Origin: Larus michahellis
Lineage: Eukaryota; Chordata; Aves; Charadriiformes; Laridae
Direction: 5' to 3'
Length of the DNA stretch: 64,000 nucleotides
NCBI RefSeq assembly: GCF_964199755.1
Contig: NC_133899.1
Location: 124,001 to 188,000, forward strand
Positions 14,101 to 29,100 of the stretch are shown piece after piece. The notes below the pieces were generated by a model. The model had not been told where the DNA came from. It saw only the letters and a program-made list of their open reading frames with translations, and searched no databases. Position numbers and translations under genes: made by a program. How positions within the stretch are numbered: position 1 is the stretch's first letter; each line of letters starts with the position of its first letter.

Positions 14101-17100
14101 GAGTTTGTGCAGCCTAAAAATGATGCCACATCTGCAAATCAGCTGGACTTTGTCAGGAGAAACCCAGACAGAAAAACAGTAGAGGACAAAAAAGTCAAAG
14201 GAAATTACAAAGCCACTGGAGTCTAGAAAAGCCCTGAGGTGAAGTGACTTTACACAAGCAGCACATGATCAGCACAATGAGTCACCTACCCAACAACGCA
14301 CCAGGCTCACACTCTGAGGAAATTACGACGGCTAAACAAGTGAGGACAAACTCCCACCCAAAAGAGGTTAATAATTCTATATTTAAAACTGACTTAAGGA
14401 GAAAGTGTATCTCCAGTTATAGAATCAGTTGAAACCATTTCAGCAATAGCATGACTCATATTGACATCAGAACTTTAAAATAGTTATGAGACACTTCTAC
14501 AGACACAGAAGGTAACTGCAGTCTTTAATTCAAAAAACTCAAAAGCAAGCAAGATCCAATAATTAAAGAACCAGGGTGCGCTTGCTTTGTCTAAGTTCAT
14601 CTCATTAAATGTCTCGGTACCATGAAAGGCAGTAATGGCCTATCTCCCCTGCTTTGAGCCACACATACCTCCTACTTCCTCTGCATGGATTTTTTTTATC
14701 TGTATTAGCTTTCCAGGAGCCAATTCAGCTCATTAATTCAATAGAAAACATAGAAGACAAGGAAATTGTTTTCTGCCACATTAGCTAGTTGAACTGGCTT
14801 ACCATAGGGTTGGAGAAGTGCTACTGATAGAAGGGAGAAAACAGGAATCTACAGCAAGTAGCAGCAGAGACTGCTGCAGGACCACCCCATCAGCAGCGAC
14901 AACCAGTTAAATTAGCAACAGCTGGTATAACTGCATCCCCAGAGCTGGTGAAATCATACCTGGAAATAGTCTAGAATAAAATAAACCTTCCAAGGCACTG
15001 GATTTGGAACCTTCTACATCTCTCAGAATCTCTAAGACAGAGCAAGAGCTAAGTTTCTGTATATATGAAACTATGCCCTGCTCTGTAGTAGCTATTTGGG
15101 CTGGAATGCCACCAATTACGTAATGCATGTAGTGAAGTGACAGACTGGATGGTTACCGCAAGAAACTCCAGTCTGATAAACCAAACTTGTTTCTAATAAT
15201 GTAAAAGGAACCTCCAAGTACGCCTTCCTCAGGCAAAAGCTTCTTTCTCTTCTGTCCAGAAAGTCTCCATCTACATAATACATGCATTGCAGAAAGGGCC
15301 CAACACACTATTTCACCTTACTAGCTCTTACTCCATCATACACTTAGATGAAAAAAAATTTAGCCTAGACTTTCCTAAAGAAAAAAAAAAGAAAAAAATT
15401 TCTTTTTTTTTTAACTCAAACTCTTTCCTCTTGTGAAGCAAAGAAGTGGCATTTGATAGAATTACTAAACACCAACCAGATATCAATAACGCCATGGCAA
15501 TTTTGGGATGGGGGGGTTTGAAAGCCATCAAGGGTACCGTGCTGCAGGCAGCTGATCTAACAGCTTCCATTTTCAAAAATGATACTACTTCCTCCTCTCA
15601 TCTCCCTCTCCACTCCTCCTTCCCCAGCTGTCCACCACCACTTTCAAACACGACCACTGTAACTGAGGAAAAAAAATGAAAGTGTAGAGTTTTCTACCAA
15701 GATAGCAAGTTGAAGAGGCTTACAGAGGTGTCCAATAGACACCAGATCAAGCACCAGAGAAAGACAAGGCTCCACTGATCAGAAACAGAGTTTACCCTTT
15801 TGAAAAGCAGCAAGCCTTCAGAAGAGACCAGCTGTCCCAGACTCCTACCTTAACTCCAAATAAACAAACCACTTGCAATTTCTTCTGTCTGTCATTAACA
15901 CATGAGATGCAGTAGCTATTTCTCCAGGGAGGTGATTAAAAAGACCAAAAAGAGTCTTCCTAACCCATCATGCACATGCCATATTTTTCCAAGTATCAAA
16001 TTTTAACAATGAACTTATCTAAAGTGAGATTCATGAGCAGATTCTGGTATCATCACAGTATTCTTGAGTTTCATTAAGATAAATTCACTCTTCTAAATAT
16101 AATGAAAATGTCTTTACCGGAGAGTGTCTGGTAGATCCTCTTGTGAAATACTTGTCACCAGCTTTTGGAACGTATGGAAGAGTTCCACTTTACAGATCTT
16201 CGATCTGATGGGAAAAAAAAAAAGAAAAAAAAGGAAATCAGAAATTCTGACTGAAAATAGAAATCAGAAATGCACTTCCTCTTACAGCTCACAGTAGTAC
16301 ATCCCAGCTGAACATTTTTGATAACAAAAATTATATTCACTTCCCAAAGAACGTAAAAAGCTCTCCACAATTTAACTTTTCCTACCCCATCTGAGCTGTC
16401 CACCTGCCTTTTCGCTTCATTTTAAATATTATATTGACAAAGTGCTGCATTGCCCCCATTGTCCCAGCCAACACTCTGTCAGTTTGCAGAGAGAACGTTT
16501 TAACATCCCCACATTGGTACCCGTGTGAGACTGCACCTCATCAGACCACAACTACAGCAAGGGTGAGACAGAAGGACTAGTCCCAAAACTGATCACACAA
16601 GCACAGAGAGACTTCAAAGGCTTGTTCAAACTGGCAAACTTTGTATTACTCAAAACTAATAAAAGAACCATCAGAAATATCTGGAACAATGCTGTCCTTT
16701 TCACAATGGGGACGAGGACACATTCAGCAACAGCTGCAGGCCACTTAAAACAAAGAGGCTCATTAAAAAATAAAGTGAGTCAAAATTTGAAAAGTCTTTT
16801 GAAGATACCATACGCATCTCTAAGCTTTAAGCCCTTCTCTTCCTCTAAAGAGAAGGCAATCAGAAGAGCTGTTTAGAAAGCAAGGTTTGGTTTTGAAAGC
16901 CTCAGCTATTTTCTCTTATTTAATTACATTCTCTTTATACATTTGTCTTCACAATGACTGATTCAGTTCTCCAGCATGTGCAAACTGATTTTCCAGAAGC
17001 ATTGAAAAAGCCACCAAACAAAACCCCTTTCCATTTTGCTAGTATGTTCTTTAAGAACCCCAAAATTGGCATGCAAAGATGCTTTAAAATTTCATCTTCA

Positions 17101-20100
17101 TGTTAATCTGCCAAAAGTTTATACTGTAGGTTTTGGTGTTTTAGTTAACTAAGCATTAACAAAAGCACATATCAGACATCTACCTACAAATTCCTTTTAG
17201 TCAGTCAGCTTTACCTTCCTTGATATTTAGTGTTATCTAGCATATTGAGGGGGGAGGGGAAAAGCCCCAAACAACATACCCTACCAATCGCCCTGAGATT
17301 CCTTGAGGGGAAAAAAATAGGGTAGAAAAACAAGTCCTGTTTATTATTAAATACCCCCCCCCCAATAAGGCTATAAATTCCTTATTTTTATTATAAAAGT
17401 TCCTTTTGTGACTGTTTATCACAAAAGTGTGAACAGTTTACTTATTCCCTGATGATGTTTGTAATCCTGATTTCTTCAGGAAACAAGACCTTTGCCATCA
17501 CACAGTCTCGTGGGCCCTCTTTACTAACTTTTGAATGTTTTAGTGAATTTTGAACACACATAAAATAGAGAGGAGGATCTCTCAACAATACTGGTGTTGA
17601 GAGACCTGTTCAGCACTGGTGAGGCCACCCCTTGAGTACTGTGTCCAGTTCTGGCACCTCCATACGAGAGAGATATCGAGGTGCTGGAGCGAGGGCAGAG
17701 GAGGGCAACGAAGCTGGTGAAGGGCCTGGAGAATAAATCTGATGAGGAGCAATTGAAGGAGCTGGGACTGTTTAGTTTGAGGAAGAGGAGGCTGAGGGGA
17801 GACCTCATCGCTCTCTACAACTACTTGAAAGGACACTGTAGAGAGGCTGGTGCTGGTCTCTTCTCACAGGTAATTAGCGATAGAACAAGAGGGAATGGGT
17901 TCAGGCTGCAGCAGGGGAGGTTTAGGCTGGACATTAGGAAAAAATTCTTCACGGAAAGAGTGGTCAGACACTGGAATAGGCTGCCCAAGGAGGTGGTGGA
18001 GTCATCATCCCTGGATGTGTTTAAGACTCGTTTAGATGTGGTGTTAAGGGATATGGTGTAAGGGAGAACTTTGTAGAGTGGAGTTGATGGTTGGACTCAA
18101 TGATCCCAAGGGTCTTTTCCAACCTAAATGATTCTATGGTAATAATTAAGTTCCTACAGTTTTGTGCAAACTGGCAGCTATCAGATGGCTCTAAAGTTTT
18201 AGAGCAGATACACAAATGCTACGTAACCAATTAAAGCCCACTGAGAAAAAGGAGTTGGTTGGTTTGTTTGATCTTTCATGTGTCTTCTGGAATACCTTAC
18301 ACACCACATATTGAATACCGATATTCTACAATGCGCATAAAGCCTGTCTCAAAACACACACTAAGTCACCCAGGTCACCTGTGCTAACAATACCCCAGAC
18401 ACCAATACTTGCCACAACCACAAAGTTCATGGTCCTCTTCTTTCCAGGAGAAAATTTGGAAATACTAAGATATGCCAGGATAAACTTCAGTCAATTCAGG
18501 CCTAACTTTGATAAGCTCAGAATGTGCAACTTGCAGACATGTGAATGAGTTCTCCACAATAATTGTCTAAGCTCCACTTATTTTATTCACTACTGTCAGG
18601 ATTATTTTCTTTCTCCCAGAAAGCCTGGGAAAAAATGAACAATACGACCACTGGTAAATTGGAAATTATAAGCAGCCAACAACCAAAACTTGACCTTAAC
18701 CCCCAAGCTGAACTTTCAGAGAGCAATGGTAACTTTGGTCACCTCACCTAAACTGAGGAAAATGTAGAGAGATGGAGAAATTTGATTGTTTACAAGTGAT
18801 GTTTACAAGCAGATATTTACAAGTAATTCCTCTCAACCACAAGAAAAATCTGTAACTGTTTCTTTAAACATTAATAGTTGACAGAAGATTATGACATTTA
18901 TTAAAGAGCACAGTGTCATGACTACAATTGGAAAGGTAACATGTTTTGTGTTAGGAATCTGCTGCAAGCGTTTCATAACATTTTCAAACTTAAAAGCAGA
19001 AAGTCACATTTCAAAGCAACACCTTTTGGCAATCATACATCCAGGTCTGCTGGCCTGACTCTTACAGGAAAAGAAAACTGTAAAAAGACAACCTGCAACA
19101 CACACATTTCCTTCACAGTCATCAATCCAAAAGATACAACGCAAAAATTCTGCTAACTTCACCAATAACTAAGTTGTCTTTTATTAAGGACTGATCATAG
19201 ACCCTACCGCCATTGTCTACAACGCTCTCTTTAATCAATAGCGACAAAGAAGAAATAGGATAAACTTGTTAACCCTCACTCAACTTTTGTCATTCCAGCT
19301 CCCCTACTCTCCCTTACACAGTGACTCTTCCTTTTCCCCCATTCCCTACCTTTCCCCTCTTTCCCCCACTCCCTTGATTTCTTTCTGCTCTGACAATGCA
19401 CTACACACCACACGAGCTGACAGAGGCACGTACGCTAACAAGTACGTACATGCATCCAGATATCACAACATTCTCACACCTGCTCTGGTGGCTCCCAATT
19501 GCCTTCTTTGTTGTTCCCTGCCGGAAGCCATCTGAGGTGACGTCCAGAGGCTGCTCAGGGACCGCACTCCAACTGATAGCTGTAGAAGAAAGGATTATGA
19601 ACAAGGGAGGTGCTCTCATCACCAAAGCAGAACTTAACAGTTCCTTCCATTCTATGAGGTCACATGATACTATGCTGCTTCCAAAAAAAAATTCAAACTA
19701 GAAAGAAGACCATGGCTCTCTAGGGCAAGGATTCCAGTACCTAAAAGAACAGGTAAATTCTGTTTAATTTAAAAAAAAAATAAAAAAATTATATACACAC
19801 ACAGAGCTTTCATCTTAATCATGTCCTTCAAGAATCCATGCCTCTAAATATTTGGCCTCCAGCTTTGTAATTCTCCCCTTTTTAGGGGGATTCTACTTTC
19901 TTTTGTACATCCTGTTCAGCCAAAGAATGAAGAAATTTCCAAGTCAGACAGCTTATTTTCATATAAGGCTATGAAATACTTCCCTAAGCTACTTGCACCA
20001 GTCATTCTGTGTTTTCCGTATTAATTTATTGTGTGCTATTATTTGTGTATTGTATACTCTAAATAGTCTGCTACATTTGATAACTGACATACATCAAGTA

Positions 20101-23100
20101 TCTCTAGGCTTTACTTGAAAAATGTTATTAGCTAGTAGTCAAATAAAAATAATTTGTTGGAAGAGATAGCAAGTGCCAACCACCTCATCCTTTATCCCCA
20201 TTCTTGTAACCTTATTACCATCATAGACTGTAAACTTCCTAATGCTGAAACTGCATGCCATACCTTATAGATTTAAAAGCATCAGTAGCACGTTAACAGA
20301 AGCAAAAACATGCTCAATCTGTCCCTCCGTAGCCTTTAACTTCTGCTCCCTTGAGATAATTTTTGTTCTCCAGGTTCTTCCATTTCTCTGTGTTCCTAAC
20401 AGGCAAAATAGCTGCACATGCATTAACTCTAAAGACAATTTTCACAGCTTCTCTCCTCCATGATACCACCTTGCCATTCAAGAGGCTCAAAAGCTACATA
20501 TTATAAAGCATATTATGGAGATTAGTTAGGTTAATCACACTTGTATTATGATTCAACTTTATGCTGCAATTGCCATGCTCTGCTAAGTGTGAATTGTCCT
20601 TGCGCTGTGACTTAGGTATAATGCTGTATCACTCTAATAATTAAAGTCCTGTGTGTGACATCAAACAACATTAAATACATACAACTGGTATTAAACATTA
20701 AGCCTTCCATGTGTGGAGTATCTAAAACCACCTGGTCAGAGGATATCAAGATTCCGACAAGCAGGCAAAAATTTACTTAAAAATGAAAACATTTTCTATT
20801 CTTTCATTTCTTTATAGTTATCACAAACTTCAAAATATTAAATGGAACACATTTTTCTTTTTAAAAATACCAGCTGAAATGTTTCTATCAAGCATATTTC
20901 AATACTCAGTGTAACAGTCATGAATTTACAGTTTATTCTACTCCTCTATTCTAGAAGAAAAAAGTCATCCCAGCATAATTCATATAGGCAAAAAAATGTG
21001 TGATAAAGCATCATTCATCTTTATTTAACAAAATTATCTGAGTAACTGTACAGAAAGAAAGGCACACATAGGAATTTAGTCACAGTTGACTTCAGATCTT
21101 TTTTGCTAAGTGAACTGTCACAATTTTTCAATGATGGATTTTGTTTCTTATCTCACAGAATCAAAATCTTTTCCTTCCTGGCACCTGTAAATAACTCCAA
21201 TGTAATGAATCTGAATTCCATTAAGGAACTCTTTGTTTCCATTCTATTTTATCATCAGCTCTACTGTAATAGAATAACTTCCAGTTAAGCCAGAAAAGAT
21301 CACAACAGCAGAAGGTAGGCATGTCTAAGTTTAAAGAAACTGCTTAACCATACATATACAGTGGCAGTTCCACTAGTTTTTTTTACCCAAATGAGCCCCT
21401 GTTGCTAAGTCACAACGTGACTTGCATATTCATTCATCGCCATGACAAAAAATGCAATGTCCAAAACCTTTATCAATTAAACCTTTACACTATACTACTC
21501 TGCGTTCTTTCTACGCTCACAGGTTTCTGGAGCAATTATAGTCATAACTCAGCATGGCACGTATTCTCTTCATTACCAAGCAGAATGTGAAACTAACTGA
21601 AACAGGAAGTCTTTTGATATTTTTGTTTTCTTAATGCCCTCAGAACTTTTGCTTTCACTGGTTATTTTCTGTCTTTGTTTAGATTATAAATTCTTAAATG
21701 GCATCAACAAAGTGTTTATTCAGTCTGAAAACTCCCTACAGAGAACTAGAGGCTCAGCTGGATATTATTAATTATTAACAATTAAGTTCTGGCCTGAAAT
21801 TAATTTAATGCTGTAAGTCACACTTTGCCTCTAGCACTGGCAATGAATGATGTTCCATTTTAGCAAACCACTAAACCCACATAATTTCCATTTGGACTTT
21901 TGCGTATAGTTATGCACCTAGCCCAAGTTAACTCACCTGCACTACAAGGAACAAGTTTTGTTTTGCTGTTAGTTTGAACTTCATGAATTGCCTGACGGCT
22001 ATGTTCAAACTGAAGATCCGACTGCAGCAGCTTAACTTCCTGAGCGAGAAAACCATCTGGTAAAAACGAGATGTGCTGACACCTAAAGTAAACATGGAAA
22101 AATGCAAGTCATTTTAAGTCTGGTCTTCCCAAACAAGCCCATTTTGTGCAATTTCCCTTCATAATCTAAAACATGTTACTTTTATGTTAGAACTGAATTG
22201 AACACGAGTTATAAGAGACAGACAAGGAGGTTTGGGGACATTTTTCCCTTCAAAAAAGTATTTGTTAAAAAAACAAAGCTACATAGTTTATTAAGACCTT
22301 GTCCAGCCTAAAAAAAAACTATGATGAATTGATTTTAAAAAAGGTCTAGTTAAAAGCTAGTATAATCGATGGAGATAAAACAGGATAAAAACTGTAATAT
22401 ACTTCTGCAAACACAATAAAAAACAATAATCAAGTATTTACATAGTCAACCATATTACATTAAAAACTGTTTTAGGGACCTAAAGGTTCAAAATCAAAGA
22501 CCAGAAAGATACAAAATATACTTAAGAGTTCCATGTATAATCTCATCTTTGTTACTTTAAATTATCATTACACACCGAATGGGATTAGCATCATATAAGG
22601 AGGAAAAAATGGCACGTGTTTAATAATCATAATGTTTACATAGAGCAGGAATGAATTACGACTGAGGTTCACATTGTCAGATGTGAGTCTGCAGAAGTGC
22701 CTGACTTTACAACCCAAGGTGAATGAGGCTGGGCAAATTCTTGTCTCGTGTTACACGGGAACGGATTTTCCAGTAAGCTCCACTGGAGAAGTAGCTAGAG
22801 TTTCCCCTATTAATATACTATGACCTCTTTTATAACTATCCTAGAAGGATGCAAGGCTACGGAGAAAAGGAGTTACTAAACAAAGTCAAACCTTTCAGAT
22901 GAACTGGTCTAGTAACTGCCTCTTAGAGGGAGTGGTTCAGCTCCCCAGCTTCTTTCTTGCTCTCCTTCCCCCCCCACTCTGCCCAGTTCCATTTACTCTC
23001 CCCTAATGCTTACGAATTCCTTTGTTGCACTGATTCAACTTCCTAGCAAAAAAAAAAAAAAAATACCCACTTCCTGTCCCTGTGTTGCTGGGATAGTTTT

Positions 23101-26100
23101 CATGAACTCAAGGATCTGAGGAGCAAAAAAGCCAGTGCACAGCAGATGACTTTCCTCATTTAGCAGCAGTGCACTTCTCCTCTCATAAATTTCCCTGAGG
23201 TGACAGGTTGGGTTAACACAGCTCTACTACTCACAGCAGGAAGAAAAAGGAAATCTTGGATGTAATTTACATCAAAGAAGCAATCAAAATTTTACCACCA
23301 TGGAAATGCACATAAGCTTTGCCTTTCCACTCTAACACAACACTTGGTCTTTTTCCAGCTGACCAGTACGAGCTGTCACATGCTATGGGTCCTGAACCAC
23401 TTCATTAAATCACAGAACAGGTGAGGTGGGAAGGGACCTCCAGAGCTCATGTGGTCCAACCCCTCCCTGCTCGAGCAGGGCCACCTACAGCCGGTTGCCC
23501 ACCACCGTGTCCAGATGGCTTTTGAGTATCTCCAAGGTGGGAGACTCCACAACCTGGGCAACCTCTGCCAGCGCTCCATCACCTGCACACTGAAAAAGTG
23601 TTTCCTGATGTTCAGAGGGAACCAACCTCCTGTGCTTCAGCGTGTGCCCACTGCCTCTTGTACTGTCACTGGGCACCAATGAAAACAGCCTGGCTCCATT
23701 TTCTTTGCACCCTCCCTTCAAATATTTATACACATGGATAAAATCCCCCCAAGCCTTCTCTTCTCTAGGCCGAACAGTCCCACTCTCTCAGCCTTTCCTC
23801 ATAGGAGACATGCTCCAATCCCTTAAACATCTTTGAGGCCCTTAGATGGACTCTCTCCAGTATGTCCACGTCTCGCTTGTACTGAGCAGCCCCGAACTGG
23901 ACACAGCACTCCAGGTGTAGCCTCACCAGTACAGGGGACGGATCACCTCCCTGGACCTGCAGCCCAGGAAACCATTAGCCTTCTGTGCTGCCAGGGCACA
24001 CTGCTGGCTCACGTTCAGCTTGGGGTTTAGCAGCACCCCTAGGCAATTTTCTGCAAAGCTGCTTTCCAGCTGGGCAGCTACCAGCATATATTGGTGTATG
24101 GGGCCGCTCCTTCCCCAGGGGCAGGACTTCGCACTTCCCCTTGCTGAACTTCATGAGGTTCCTACCTTTCTCAAGCCTGTCGAGGTCCCTCTGGGTGGCA
24201 GCACAATGCCCTGGCCTATCAGCCACTCCTCCCAGTTTTAAATCACCAGCAAACTTGCTGGCGGTGCACTTTGCGCCATCATCAAGATCATTAACGAAGA
24301 TGTTAAACAGGGCTGGACCTAGTACATGGCTAGTTACACCTTCAACTACACTTCGTCCAATCATCACCAAGCTCTGGGCTCAGCCATTCAGCTAGTTTTC
24401 AATCCACCTCATGGTCTGCTCATCCAGCCCATACTGTAACAGATTCTTTACAAGGATCTTGCAAGAGGCAGTGTCAAAAGCCTTACCGAAGTCTAGGTAG
24501 ACAATATTCACTGTCCTACCCTTGTCTACCAGGCCAGTCACTTAATCACAGAAATTTTTCAAGTTGGTCAGCATGGCAGAATTCTGAAGTGCATCCCTCA
24601 GAACGCACAGACTACAAAAGGTGAACTTGCACCGCGCATCCAAATGAGTGCGAATGTAAGTGGTGGAACAGACCAACGAGAGATGCTAGCTTACATGCAA
24701 GCGTAAAGTGTCCCAGAAGCACTAAGTTTTGCTCAAAAAGCAACAAAGTGACAATTAACACTAATAGAAAGCATTGACATGAAATCATGCTTTTCCAATC
24801 TGGTTGTCAAATAGCATTCATCTTTCTAAACCTATATGCACTCTACCACTCCACAGCAATTTCCACGTTATGTCTATAACTCAGTTTCCATGGGCTGGGC
24901 AGCACACCTGAACACACGATACAGTCAAAACTTTAGAATCGCAGTTTTCAAAAACCTCTGCTGAGAATGGACTGACAATACAATTTTGAAATTTTACATG
25001 GGATGGACTTGTATGCGTATGCAATAACTCCAGTATTAACCTCCTGGAAAATTTTAAGTTGGGATCCAAACTTAGGAAGACAGCAATTCCCTTCAAAAGA
25101 AGTTTAAAATACCGCACCTTTTACTTGCTGAAAAGTAAGTCTGAAAGCAGGGTCTAAAAATCAGTGAAAGCTTCCAAAGAACTAAGAAATTCAGTTAAGG
25201 CTAAGTTATAAAAACATCTGTAAGGACAACCAGAAAGACATCCCTTCCACAGTGCAAAAGTCTACCTGTGCATTCATTTGGAGTCATTTCAGTCAAGTTG
25301 CCTTTAGGATGGATGGATTTGGGGGCTTTTTAATTTAATTTTAAGGAATGGTCCTGCAAGAAATAAAACGTGCTTTTGCTCACCAACACAATCCTATAAA
25401 AGGAACCTATAGATATTCAGAACGACTTTGTGGAGTATGGATAACTAAATCAATTAAAACTTTTCTTGAGCCTGCTTGAGGAAATAAAAGTCAGGAAGAG
25501 GGCAAGAAAAATTCAACTTCACTACACCAAGTTTGTATCCTTCCAACTGCTTTTTCTGATGGAAAGCTTCTAGAAAAACTCAGGTGGGTAACAGCTTCTC
25601 ACTGTTCAGTGAAGGGACAACCAAGGAGATCCTGAACTAATGGAAATTCTTTTGTGAATCTTCAAGTCTGACTCATCAGCAGTAGTCACCTTTACTCCAT
25701 ACTACACAGGGCTACTTTCTGAAAACATGGATTTGCAGAAATTCACATTTTCTGCAGATGACTTTGGTGCAAAGTCCTGGTATTTGCATGACACCTGTTG
25801 TCTTCCGTAACTCATTGTCTCCACACACACTACCTGATTTCCAAAGGAGAGCACTTACCTTTCAATAACTGCTCTCCGCATAGCTTCTTGGCTATACGGG
25901 CACTTCCCCACTACAACTGCTGACAGATACACTGGATACTGCAGGAAATGCATCAGAAGAGCTCCTTGACACCCTAACACATTCCAGCGAGCCAGTTTAT
26001 CACTGCAGGACATAGAGCACGTTCTGTCCCCACGACCCGGCTTCACTCGTAATAATCCCACACAGTGATACCCTACCCCAGGTATTCGGGCATCATCCAG

Positions 26101-29100
26101 CTCTCCAGGCACACATTTTGCTCCAGTTCTATAAACATCTACTACCTTTGGTTTCCCTAAGCCAGTCTCCTTATTAGCTGTTTGCATCTCTGCAGAATTT
26201 GTACTTGTTTCGTCTTCTTGTTTCACAGATACTTGCTGAACAGCCAGGTCTTCAGTGATTACGGAAAAATAACCACCACTGTCTGTTTTCATTCTCTTGA
26301 TCATATGATTACTTGCCGTTTTCTCTGATTTCCTTTTATCTTCTGGATGCAAATGATCATGGTTACTTCTACACTCTGCTGATTGTCCAGCTGCATCATC
26401 TTCAGTCACTGGCTTAGAAAGCCGTTTCTCTGATTCACTAATTGGAATAATAGAAGCATCTCCACCTAGAACAAAAGAAGTAATATCAAAACTGGCCAAA
26501 AATGCATCTCTCATGATTGGAACGCATCACACCAGTCATATTATGGCTACTACTGGCTTTCACAGACTTGCATTCAGGAAAATCTACCTATGACAACATA
26601 CTTTCTAATGATAAATAAGACTTCATTGAAATTTGAGCTAATATATGTTTCATTCTGAATTTTGCATTCTACTTAAGAAATAATAATTAAAAAAAAATTA
26701 AACAAAAATTATAAAGCAAAAGGTGTCAAAGGCATTTGACAGACTACAAGTAGTGCTGAAGTTTCCTCACAGGAACACTAGTCTGGTCTAACTAAACAAT
26801 ACAAACCTCAAAAGAATAATTAAAGAATAACCCTATCAAATAAGGATAGAAATTTTAATCTGTATCACTAAAACAAGCTCAGAAACAAAATTCTGAAGCT
26901 CAGTTCAAAGCAAACGAAGCCTGGCAAGCATGTGAGAAAAAGTTAGTCAGAAAATTATTCTTGATATTAAATTTGAAGATGTAGATTCTATTCTCATACT
27001 ACATTAACGAAGAAAACCATCACAGCATACTCCAGCAATGCCACCAAAATCATGAAAATGTATGAGCAACTAATTCACTATGCAAAGTACTAATGAAGCA
27101 AATTTTGAAAGTGCTTAGACTTCTTTGTTCTGGTAACATCAAGGCATCTGATAAGACGGTAGACCAAGAGTCTACATTTTGCCAATAGATCCTCATCTTT
27201 GTGTATTTTTAAAAAATAGCACCAGAAAGAGCATTTTCCGGATTTACTGAGTTCTCATGAATCACATCCAGTGAGATAAAATGCAAACGTGTCTGTGGAG
27301 GATCAGTCAAGTACATCTTAGGGCACATACTGATAACATGAGTTACTGCCTCACTCTCACTCCAGATCAAAGAGACAAAGAGAAACCAAAGAAAGGAAAA
27401 GGGCAGGAAAGATACAAGTGGGAGCCACGAAATTGGTTCACTCCAGCATACTCACATGGGGTATGACTGGAGAAGAAAACAAAGATGATATTTGGTTTGA
27501 GTTTCCATTTCCCAGTTTCAGTTCCCGGAATAAAGATACTGCATTGCTGATGGGAAAGTGCCAGCCCCATCTGATAGAGAAGATACCTGTTAGGCAGAAA
27601 GTTTTCACGAAACATTCACTTCATTTTTGATGCATAGGAAAACAACAAAAATTAGATGCCTCTTCTTTCCTGATGAAGTCTAAGAACAGCCAGTCAGTTA
27701 CGCTTCCACAGACAGATGGCATCCAACATACTCCATAACACAAACACGTCATTGGAACCTTGATAACAGACCTCAACAGGTTAGATTCAGTGGAATTAAC
27801 TATCTCCTCAAATCGTATATGTAAGGTCCCCTCCTCCCACACTGTATTTTTACCAGCACTGCAACTCATTCGATTCTGTGAGAGACAGTTGAGTGGCATC
27901 AAGCCACAAGAAATGTACTTGTTTCTGTACCATTACTATTCTCCTGGCTCAGTTGCTTGAACGAGCTTATCCCACATGAACAAGAGGACTGCTATGTGGG
28001 AAGAAAAAGGCCGCCCTTACTAGTCATCAGACCAGCACTGCCTTCACATGAAATCAGATCCTACTTCTTCGTACAGAGGCTCTACAAGAACAAGGAAGAA
28101 ACAAGCTTTTGTGAAAGGGCCTTAACGCCACCTAGAAATGTAAAAATTAGGTTAAACTCCTGCTAGCAAAGGAAAAAAAAGGCTGCCTACGCAAAAAAAA
28201 AAAAAGTTAACACCGTCTCTTTCCCTGAAGCTGCAAAGTGTGGCTGTTTCAGCTGTAGGTCAAAACCATTTGTATCACAACAACCTCAAGTGGCACTGAA
28301 CAACAGTACGTGAACTTCACGCCTTACCTCTGGAAGCTCCTCTTGGCCACAACTTCAGCATGACTGTCATTCAGAATGTCTCCTAAAGCAACAACCAAAT
28401 GAGAACAATAAGCATCATTACTGAAAAGGAGACGAACAAAGCAAACAGAATTTGACAGGTGACAGTTCTCCAGATTTGTTAGCAATTGAAGGTTTAACGT
28501 TGGTATTAGGTTACTCCAAGATATTTAAACTTCCAATTACTACAAAAGGAGGTCAACAGCCTACACAAGTGACTGATAAAAGTCTTCACCCTGTAGCGGG
28601 TCAGAGACTTGTTTAAATACCAAATTTTAACTCTTATGATATGTGAGATTCTTTGAGTTGAATAAACACTGGCTTCCTTCAAAATGTTCCTGATCTTTGT
28701 TCTTAATAGTAAATATTGATATTCTCAGATTAAGCACAACATCTGGAAAGTTTCAAGTGTTCGTTAAGCTTTTGGTTGAAGTATTTTGTTGCACTATGTC
28801 CTACAATTTAAACTATCTTCTTGTAAATAATTCTGATATTTACCAGACTTACAAATCTCATCTTCAAACTTCCTGCAGTGTCCCCCTATTGCAGTGTCTA
28901 TAGGAACAGGATCTGTAGATCAGCTTATATTTCCAGAATAAAAGGCCAGGTGATAAAAGTCCTCTTTAACAGTTCTAAAAGTTTAAAAGTTCTCTAGCCA
29001 ATAACCATTAACATGACCTACTAACCAAGTTAATTTAAAAATAAATTAACATTATAAGAGTAAAATATTCTCTAAACTTAAGATCACCGAAGACAAGCAA

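Larger units (their letters stand above)
8290..16117 (-). other. ADAT1: ADAT1 intron 8 (7.8 kb)
   Basis: This intron separates the penultimate and last ADAT1 coding exons. It has no CR1 copy and no coding exon I can support on either strand. Contents worth naming are a 16-bp triplet repeat at 11485-11532, a G7-A15 run at 12731-12752 and an A/T hairpin at 15381-15412. The plus strand is pyrimidine- or purine-rich in several long patches, for example the purine-rich stretch at 13400-14060. Confidence 0.7.
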
